From Candidatus Aenigmatarchaeota archaeon (GTDB taxonomy: Archaea > Aenigmatarchaeota > Aenigmatarchaeia > PWEA01 > JAGHBM01), in NCBI GenBank assembly GCA_021160955.1, contig JAGHBM010000076.1, positions 1 through 10,556 on the forward strand: a DNA stretch of 10,556 bases, read 5' to 3'. How positions within the stretch are numbered: position 1 is the first letter of the stretch; each line of letters opens with the position of its first letter. Shown one piece after another: positions 6,173 through 10,556 of this stretch. Made by a program: the position numbers and the translations under genes. Below the pieces are notes generated by a model. That model saw nothing but the letters and a program-made list of their open reading frames with translations. It did no database searches and was not told where the DNA came from.

Positions 6173-7081
6173 TCATTTATTCAAGATTTCATTGACTTCG
6201 TCTGGATTTAAGATGGGTTTTCCGAAGGTGGTTCTGTTATCAATTGCTATTCTAGGGCATGCCGTATTAATGTAGCAATCGACATCTATACCGAGAAGCT
6301 TTTCAGGTGTTATCTCGTCCATTGAGAAGATGTATGCTTCTTTGCCCATGGATGTTATCTTTTTCTTGATTTCAATCGCTGTTTTTATTCTCATCTGCCC
6401 CGGCTTGGTTGATACCAGTATACCAAAGCTATTGGATCTTCTGGCCAGCTCCTGTGCAACGTATCTTTGCTTGAGGAACAATTCAACATCCACTTTTTCT
6501 ATGATTTTTCTTTCAACATCCAACATGTACACAGGTTTATCCGTTTCCAGTGCCAATCCAACGGGATGAAATTTTCCAGATCCAATGTAAAGAAATACAT
6601 CAACTTCTTTCTCTATCTTCTTTGCGTTCATTACGTTGCATCCAAGGATCTGTCCACCAATCAGACAACTCTTTCCATGAGATTCTAAGAATTCTTTTGC
6701 AGTTTCCAAAGAATCCAAGTAGTTTATTGTGGAGACAAGTCCTATGTTTTTGAAATTTTCCAATTTATCTAAGTTCTCTTTCAAGACACTTGAAGGATCA
6801 AATTCTATTTTCCACTCGTAGTACAGAACCGGTATTTCAGTTTTGAGTCCAAAATCGGAGTGTCCGACATGGACGAGCAGATTACATCCAAGTCTCTTGG
6901 CTTCGTGATCTCTCAAGTCACAAGCACCATAACATGGATCCAAAGACACTATGCATTCTATGCCTTCTTCATTAAGGAGTCCTTCAATTTCCTTTGCCCT
7001 CGTTTTGAGTCCTTCGGGAATCTGTATAAGAACTCTCTTCGGATTTTTTTCTTTGATCCTTTGAATTAAATCCTCAATCAT
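6173..7081 (-). CDS. dph2: Dph2, diphthamide biosynthesis radical enzyme
   Basis: Dph2 makes the first step of diphthamide, transferring the 3-amino-3-carboxypropyl group of SAM to a histidine of elongation factor 2, using a [4Fe-4S] cluster in non-classical radical chemistry. The three cluster cysteines are visible, one per domain: C54 in DPCYGACD, C148 in GGQILGCNV and C275 in INTACPRIAIDN. Their spacing (94 and 127) is close to that of the Pyrococcus enzyme (C59, C163, C287, from memory). Other family motifs are LIQIPEGL (18-25), HVGHSDFG (71-78) and YIGSGKFHP (165-173). Length 302 aa is slightly short for the family but has all three domains. The ATG at 7081 coincides with the start predicted from the TATA box, so the mRNA is probably leaderless. 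It appears monocistronic with a possible operator-rich promoter. Eukaryotes use a Dph1-Dph2 heterodimer; archaea a homodimer. Confidence 0.95.
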   Translation of the reverse strand: MIEDLIQRIKEKNPKRVLIQIPEGLKTRAKEIEGLLNEEGIECIVSLDPCYGACDLRDHEAKRLGCNLLVHVGHSDFGLKTEIPVLYYEWKIEFDPSSVLKENLDKLENFKNIGLVSTINYLDSLETAKEFLESHGKSCLIGGQILGCNVMNAKKIEKEVDVFLYIGSGKFHPVGLALETDKPVYMLDVERKIIEKVDVELFLKQRYVAQELARRSNSFGILVSTKPGQMRIKTAIEIKKKITSMGKEAYIFSMDEITPEKLLGIDVDCYINTACPRIAIDNRTTFGKPILNPDEVNEILNK

Positions 7082-7084
7082 AAA

Positions 7085-7173
7085 AAGAATAGATTCTTGA
7101 GAATATTTATACTATATTCTACATGGGATTATTTTTAGTGAGTATCGTTTTTCTTGGAGAATTTTTCAATTCT
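7085..7173 (-). promoter_or_regulatory. dph2 promoter: TATA box with a cluster of AGAAT/ATTCT half-sites
   Basis: On the - strand GTATAAATAT (7103-7112) is the TATA box, about 26 bases before the ATG at 7081. Around it sit six copies of AGAAT or its complement ATTCT, forming three inverted pairs: 7086-7090 with 7093-7097, 7100-7104 with 7116-7120, and 7158-7162 with 7169-7173. The first pair extends to AAGAAT-AG-ATTCTT (7085-7098) and lies between the TATA box and the start. The second extends to 7-base arms (AGAATAT/ATATTCT) that bracket the TATA box. The sites are seen directly; a regulator binding them is inferred. Confidence 0.5.
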
Positions 7174-7285
7174 GGAGATAAATGAAACAGAAAGGAACTT
7201 TTGATAAGAGATATGGCAAATTTAGACATTGGGATATCGTGGCCCATCTTAAAACATAAAATGATACATCTTTTCTTTTAACATA
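7174..7285. other. Non-coding remainder of the gap between dph2 and the 223-aa gene
   Basis: I see no convincing gene, RNA gene or strong signal here. On the - strand the AT-rich stretch after the 223-aa gene's stop at 7286 lacks a long T run; the weak TTTT runs near 7245-7262 may serve as its 3' end. Together with the dph2 upstream region this is the largest gap in the window, about 200 bases. Confidence 0.4.
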
Positions 7286-7957
7286 TTACTTTTCAATCAC
7301 ATTTAGATCTTTCAGCACTCCTTCAAATGATTCCGTGTATTTCCTTGCCCTGATTATTGGCGTCAGTAGATCAGTATCTATGAGGTCACGGTCTATGGGC
7401 ATTATGATTCCACACCTTAAGGTCCCGAAGTCAAAGTTATAAATGATGTCATGGGATATACTTCCCATCTTTTTCAAGGATTGATGATATTTTTCTACGG
7501 TGATTTTTCTTGTCTCTTCGTTTGAGAATTTACCGATGTCAACTTCTACTTCAATTTCTTCGTTGAATTTCTTCCATTTTTCTCTTTCTTTTGAAGAATA
7601 CATCGAATCTGATGGTGGCCACACCCTGCTCATTATTTTTCCCTTCCCGCCGTATTTTTCGCCAATTCTTTTTATTTCCGAAAAAGTAAAATGTGTTTTC
7701 GGATTGATCGGTCTTGGTTTGAGTTCTTTCGTTGATGGTGGTATTATGATATCATCTGGAGGAGTTTCACCTATAAAAATCTCTCTTTCATCTTCTCGTA
7801 AACGGATCATCCACTGACCTTTATATATCATACCGATCTCTTCAAGGTCTTCATCAGGTATTTCATCATCAAGGAATCTTTTCATTAGCTCTAAGACTTC
7901 CAAACCTGTTGGTTCTTCTTTACTTCCAATATAGAATTTTCTTATGTTAAACGTCAT
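7286..7957 (-). CDS. Conserved-looking soluble protein of unknown function (223 aa)
   Basis: I do not recognise the family. The product has an N-terminal region rich in acidic residues (TGLEVLELMKRFLDDEIPDEDLEE, about 17-40, written here in outline: leucines at helix spacing followed by D/E), then strands YKGQWMIRL and EIFIGE. A proline-rich linker follows at 63-87 (TPPDD, IIPPS, KPRPINPK). The C-terminal half has WPPSDSMYSS (113-122), a charged helix (KEREKWKKFNEE), and a hydrophobic core with DIIYNFDFGTLRCGIIMP (170-187). There is no membrane segment, signal peptide or metal-binding cysteine cluster. The ATG at 7957 is preferred over a far upstream reading to 8086, which would run through the promoter and into the rhomboid gene. 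GGGTG and GTGAT (7961-7969) lie just before the ATG. It has its own promoter with two dyads, so it is probably regulated separately. Confidence 0.7.
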   Translation of the reverse strand: MTFNIRKFYIGSKEEPTGLEVLELMKRFLDDEIPDEDLEEIGMIYKGQWMIRLREDEREIFIGETPPDDIIIPPSTKELKPRPINPKTHFTFSEIKRIGEKYGGKGKIMSRVWPPSDSMYSSKEREKWKKFNEEIEVEVDIGKFSNEETRKITVEKYHQSLKKMGSISHDIIYNFDFGTLRCGIIMPIDRDLIDTDLLTPIIRARKYTESFEGVLKDLNVIEK

Positions 7958-7970
7958 AGTATCACACCCA

Positions 7971-8002
7971 TTACTATTTAGTAACGAAAAGTATTTATAC
8001 TT
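7971..8002 (-). promoter_or_regulatory. Promoter of the 223-aa gene: TATA box inside paired 14-base dyads
   Basis: On the - strand GTATAAATAC (7991-8000) is the TATA box, predicting a start near 7969 and a leader of about 12 bases. It lies in the dyad AAGTAT-AA-ATACTT (7989-8002). A second dyad, TTACTA-AA-TAGTAA (7971-7984), sits between the TATA box and the predicted start. Both have 6-base perfect arms and a 2-base centre, and the centres are 18 bases apart. Binding by a repressor at the second would block initiation. Confidence 0.5.
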
Positions 8003-8006
8003 GTGT

Positions 8007-8675
8007 TTATACCGAACCCAAAAGTCTTGAATAGTCCAACATACCCAAAACGTTGAACAACATTGGCAGTGCAAGAAGTATTGCAAAGAGAAGTACGATG
8101 GATATTATACCTTTCAACGTCGCTTTTCTAAGTCCGAACAGTATTCCAACCGCAAGCCCTCCAAGGTGGGCAGTGTACGCTACTTCTGGATCTCCACCGA
8201 AAAGGAATGCCGTTATGGTGTAGATGGAATATACCACTCCTACTAGGCCTATCGGTACTGGAACCAAGTATGGATAGAATGTAAACTCAAACGGATCTGC
8301 CAGCATGACCATTCCCACTATGGCGAATATTGCTCCGGAGGCACCGACGAATAGTTCTGAAGGAGGATAGAATAGGAGAGATACGAGGTTGCCAACGATC
8401 CCTCCTGCAAAAAATACGAGAAAGAATTTCGTGGGATCTATGTCCCTCTCAAGTGCCCTTCCAAAAAAGAACAGCGCTGCCATGTTGAATAATAAGTGTG
8501 TCAAGTTTCCATGAAGAAACAGCGAAGTTATTAGAACCCAGACTTTTCCTTCCATTAAGTTCCTTCCGGAGAACGCGTAGTTGTCGAACATATGTTTTTG
8601 TTCCATTGGAGAAAGAGTTGACATGAACATGAATATTGCGACACATATAAGAATTATTGTGATTGTTGCCTTCAT
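8007..8675 (-). CDS. Rhomboid family intramembrane serine protease
   Basis: Rhomboids cleave transmembrane segments of substrate proteins inside the membrane. The active-site dyad is present: Ser113 in GASGAIF and His170 in YTAHLGG. The oxyanion-side residues are in HLLFNM (H60, N64), matching the HxxxN of GlpG. Six or seven hydrophobic segments can be seen, roughly at 4-20, 46-70, 84-103, 112-126, 134-160, 165-181 and 187-210. The loop-1 region (MEGKVWVLITSLFLHG) fits the family, though the usual WR pair is reduced to VW. There is no N-terminal cytosolic domain or zinc finger, so this is a minimal form of 222 aa. The ATG at 8675 lies at the start predicted by a TATA box, implying a leaderless mRNA. 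The gene follows nadK by 32 bases but has its own promoter. Substrate is unknown. Confidence 0.93.
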   Translation of the reverse strand: MKATITIILICVAIFMFMSTLSPMEQKHMFDNYAFSGRNLMEGKVWVLITSLFLHGNLTHLLFNMAALFFFGRALERDIDPTKFFLVFFAGGIVGNLVSLLFYPPSELFVGASGAIFAIVGMVMLADPFEFTFYPYLVPVPIGLVGVVYSIYTITAFLFGGDPEVAYTAHLGGLAVGILFGLRKATLKGIISIVLLFAILLALPMLFNVLGMLDYSRLLGSV

Positions 8676-8693
8676 ATGGAAGATTTTGTTGGC

Positions 8694-8703
8694 GATATTT
8701 AAA
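8694..8703 (-). promoter_or_regulatory. TATA box of the rhomboid gene
   Basis: On the - strand TTTAAATATC, preceded by further Ts, is centred about 24-26 bases before the ATG at 8675. It begins five bases after the nadK stop codon (8708-8710). No Shine-Dalgarno sequence lies before the ATG, so a leaderless transcript is expected. Confidence 0.6.
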
Positions 8704-8707
8704 AAAC

Positions 8708-9496
8708 TTAATCAAATTCTTTCAATTTTATCAACTTCACATAAGAATCTGATTTTTTTAATTTTATTTCGTCGCCTTTTTCAAAATAAATGCCCGTTAT
8801 CATTTCATTATCTGCACACAAAATATTTGGTGCGTCTCTCTCTATTTCTATGGTTATTTCATCATCGTAATCAACGATGATCGGATCCGCATGCTCTGCT
8901 ACAGTTCTTTTCCCGACCTTCTTCGTTTTATGTAGAAGACAACCTGCCATTGGTGTGAGCACGAGACCTTCTTCTATTATAGGTCCTCCATAGCTCCAAC
9001 TGTAAGCAGTTGATCCGGAAGGAGTTGCCAAGAGACAACCATCAGCATATACAATATCGGAGTACAAGTCTTCTCCGTTTCTGTAGACTCTAAATCTATC
9101 GGCACCGGGAAACTTTTCAACATCTCTGAAGAAGTAAACTTCATTAGTTCCTTCCAATCTCTTGTCTTTGTATGTTAGTTCTACTTTTGGAAGCTTTAAA
9201 ATCGAATAATCTTCAGATATGATCCTATCTATTGCTTCTTCATATTCTTCAAAGTCCACATTTGAGTAAGATCCTTTGCTTTCTGCTCTTATGCCAAGTA
9301 ATTCACTTTTAGGGTATTTTCTTGCAGCCCTGAGTAACGTACCGTCACCACCGATGGTTATAACCACTGTCGGATCTTCTTCATCCAATTCTAAACCGCT
9401 TTCAAATAATTTTTTCTTAATTGGTTCAATGTATTTTCTTTCAAATTCTCCATTGTACAGTTTGCCCACAATCTGAAATGTTTTATTCCTCGGCAT
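8708..9496 (-). CDS. nadK: NAD kinase
   Basis: NAD kinase phosphorylates NAD to NADP with ATP or polyphosphate. In the 262-aa reading, VITIGGDGTLLRAARK (45-60) contains the GGDGT motif with the catalytic Asp51. TNEVYFF (117-123) is the NE motif that binds the nicotinamide ribose. DGCLLATPSGSTAYS (152-166) with YGGPII (169-174) is the diagnostic glycine-rich region. The C-terminal beta-sandwich carries CADNEM (227-232). The stretch LGIRAESKGSYS (67-78) differs from the more common GVNxGxxGFLT. The ATG at 9496 is chosen because GGAGGTG (9503-9509) precedes it by six bases. A longer reading starting at 9541 would extend into nadE without such a signal. The start lies inside nadE, overlapping its last 14 bases in another frame, so translation of the two should be coupled. 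Confidence 0.94.
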   Translation of the reverse strand: MPRNKTFQIVGKLYNGEFERKYIEPIKKKLFESGLELDEEDPTVVITIGGDGTLLRAARKYPKSELLGIRAESKGSYSNVDFEEYEEAIDRIISEDYSILKLPKVELTYKDKRLEGTNEVYFFRDVEKFPGADRFRVYRNGEDLYSDIVYADGCLLATPSGSTAYSWSYGGPIIEEGLVLTPMAGCLLHKTKKVGKRTVAEHADPIIVDYDDEITIEIERDAPNILCADNEMITGIYFEKGDEIKLKKSDSYVKLIKLKEFD

Positions 9497-10247
9497 AGAT
9501 AACACCTCCGCATTTGGGAGGAACTCTTTTATGGGATGCATTAGAAATTAAGCTCTTAACCTTTTTAACCTTGTCGAACTCGAATTCTTTGAGATCTAAT
9601 CCATTTTCCAACGAATAGAGAATCTTGTCTAAGGTCTCATAATCCATGCCAAGTTCTTCTTCATCGGTCTGTCCTTTCCATAGACCAGCGCTCGGTTTTT
9701 TTGATATTATTCTTTTGGGAATTTTTATGTGATTTGCCAATTCTTTTACATGAGTCTTGTATAATTCGATTATAGGTTCCATGTCCACACCACCATCACC
9801 ATATTTAGTGAAGTATCCCGTTAGCCACTCGGATTTATTCGTTGTACCTATCACAATTCCATTCAATTCGTTTGAATATGCATATAGTATACTCATTCTA
9901 ATTCTTGACGACGTGTTACCTCTCGTTAATTTGTTGTCGTCAAGAAATTCAATCTCTTTGGAGAATGAGTTGAGGATACCGTCAATGTTCTTTACTATGT
10001 ATTCAACATTCAGACTCCTTGTCAATTCAATTGCGTCTTCAATGTCATTTTTTGGTGTATCACTCGATGGAAGGATCAGTCCAAGTATATTTTCATTTCC
10101 AATTGATTCTTCACATAATTTCAGAACAACCGATGAATCCACACCGCCGCTCAATCCAATTATTGCTTTTTTATTTTTCAACTCGTTTCGAATGAAGTCT
10201 TCTATTAATTCCTTTGTTCTTTTACAATCTATTTTTGGAAGCTTCAC
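9483..10247 (-). CDS. nadE: NH3-dependent NAD+ synthetase
   Basis: NadE converts deamido-NAD to NAD with ATP and ammonia, the last step of NAD synthesis. It is an N-type ATP pyrophosphatase: SGGVDSS at 33-39 is the P-loop. Family motifs follow: GTTNKSEWLTGYFTKYGDGG (134-153), DMEPI (155-159) and KPSAGLWKGQTDE (184-196), with SHKRVPPK near the end (238-245). At 254 aa it has no glutaminase (nitrilase-like) domain, so it must use free ammonia or a separate ammonia donor. The start is a GTG at 10247, overlapping the TGA of the preceding gene as GTGA. A G-rich GGGGGCGAT a few bases upstream resembles the ribosome binding site. Its 3' end contains the binding site and start codon of nadK, so the pair supplies NAD and NADP in fixed order. 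Confidence 0.95.
   Translation of the reverse strand: MKLPKIDCKRTKELIEDFIRNELKNKKAIIGLSGGVDSSVVLKLCEESIGNENILGLILPSSDTPKNDIEDAIELTRSLNVEYIVKNIDGILNSFSKEIEFLDDNKLTRGNTSSRIRMSILYAYSNELNGIVIGTTNKSEWLTGYFTKYGDGGVDMEPIIELYKTHVKELANHIKIPKRIISKKPSAGLWKGQTDEEELGMDYETLDKILYSLENGLDLKEFEFDKVKKVKSLISNASHKRVPPKCGGVIYAEE
9503..9509 (-). promoter_or_regulatory. Strong Shine-Dalgarno sequence of nadK inside nadE
   Basis: GGAGGTG on the - strand is the longest match to the anti-Shine-Dalgarno sequence seen before any gene here. It stands six bases before the ATG at 9496 and lies within the last codons of nadE. It decides the nadK start. Confidence 0.65.
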
Positions 10248-10556
10248 AACAATATCGCCCCCTCATATTCCCAGCTGTATCTCACATGTCCATCGGGGAA
10301 AAATATCAGCTGACGAACTTTTTCTTTTGATTGCATTGTCAGACAGTTTGATAAGCATACGTTCTGTCCCTCGAAGTCGTAAATTCTTGCACCAAAGGAG
10401 AATTCATAAAGCTTGTTCGCGTTCCTCTTAAAGTATCTTTCTATTTTTCTAACTTCTCTATCATCCAACCTGTTACTCTTTACCCATTCGTATATCGTTC
10501 TATTTTCTGTTCTCTTTGGCACATCTAAATTCCGAAACGTTAGCTGTTCTACTTCA
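10244..10556 (-). CDS. Unknown protein, probably the C-terminal part of a longer gene cut by the window edge
   Basis: I do not recognise this protein. The frame is open from its TGA at 10244 to the right edge. The only in-frame start codon in the window is a GTG at 10522 (92 aa, VPKRTENRTIYEW at its beginning). That GTG has neither a Shine-Dalgarno sequence nor a TATA box about 26 bases upstream, so the true start probably lies beyond 10556. Only 34 bases upstream of the GTG are visible, too few to prove this. The visible part has a basic helical stretch (DDREVRKIERYFKRN), then IYDFEGQNVCLSNCLTMQ with two cysteines, and a beta-rich end (VRQLIFFPDGHVRYSWEYEG). Its stop overlaps the nadE start by two bases, so it is probably the upstream member of the nadE-nadK operon. 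A role in NAD metabolism cannot be read from the sequence. Confidence 0.6.
   Translation of the reverse strand, partial: EVEQLTFRNLDVPKRTENRTIYEWVKSNRLDDREVRKIERYFKRNANKLYEFSFGARIYDFEGQNVCLSNCLTMQSKEKVRQLIFFPDGHVRYSWEYEGAILL

Noticed and set aside
7123..7185. A 20-codon hydrophobic reading frame on the + strand (MGLFLVSIVFLGEFF and so on) in the gap upstream of dph2
   Set aside because: It has no ribosome binding site, the TATA-like sequence is at the wrong distance (about 18 bases), and frames this short arise easily by chance.
7958..8086. N-terminal extension of the 223-aa protein, rich in Cys, Trp and Phe
   Set aside because: It crosses the TATA box and runs into the rhomboid gene on the same strand in another frame; the composition is that of translated non-coding sequence.
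9757..10431. Long 224-codon open frame on the + strand opposite nadE
   Set aside because: It is antisense to a clear NAD synthetase, is serine-rich as mirror-frame translations often are, and has no recognisable domain.
1..10556. CRISPR array, transposon ends, tRNA genes, toxin-antitoxin or defence genes
   Set aside because: I looked for repeated spacer-like units, terminal repeats, cloverleaf sequences and known defence motifs and saw none; gaps are too short for most of them.

Overview
The window is AT-rich archaeal chromosome, almost certainly from a euryarchaeote-type lineage. It carries an archaeal-type CCA-adding enzyme, a proteasome beta subunit beside the KH/beta-CASP termination nuclease aCPSF1 (FttA), the diphthamide enzyme Dph2, a UPF0147 protein and an archaeal SepF. 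SepF implies FtsZ-based division. Promoters have TTTAAATA-type TATA boxes without bacterial -35/-10 elements. I cannot name the genus from sequence alone.

Layout. Positions 40-5229 read on the + strand: a diverged methyltransferase-like protein with a composition unlike its neighbours, then cca, psmB and aCPSF1. aCPSF1 meets a leftward block head-on at an AT-rich dyad near 5250 that looks like a bidirectional terminator. From 5256 to the right edge every gene is on the - strand. Read in the direction of transcription from the right edge, these are: a partial gene of unknown function, nadE, nadK, a rhomboid protease, an unrecognised 223-aa protein, dph2, a UPF0147 protein, sepF and a 59-aa four-cysteine protein. 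Genes are tightly packed; the longest gap is about 200 bases, upstream of dph2.

Genes that work together. nadE and nadK overlap and catalyse consecutive steps (deamido-NAD to NAD, NAD to NADP). psmB and aCPSF1 are neighbours in other euryarchaea too and here have no oligo-T terminator between them, so they are probably co-transcribed through an intergenic stretch that can fold into two hairpins. sepF and the 59-aa protein form a translationally coupled pair, which makes the small protein a candidate division-associated factor.

Start signals fall into two classes. Four genes have a TATA box about 26 bases before the start codon and so look leaderless: the 299-aa protein, cca, dph2 and rhomboid. 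The others use GGTGA-type Shine-Dalgarno sequences, usually 5-6 bases from the start. This pattern moved several starts inward: psmB, aCPSF1 (TTG), UPF0147, the 59-aa protein, nadK and the 223-aa protein.

The window is mostly housekeeping. I see no CRISPR array, transposon, tRNA or defence system. The items most worth following are the cluster of AGAAT/ATTCT half-sites over the dph2 promoter, paired dyads over the promoter of the unrecognised 223-aa gene, the possible structured leader of aCPSF1, and the sepF partner.
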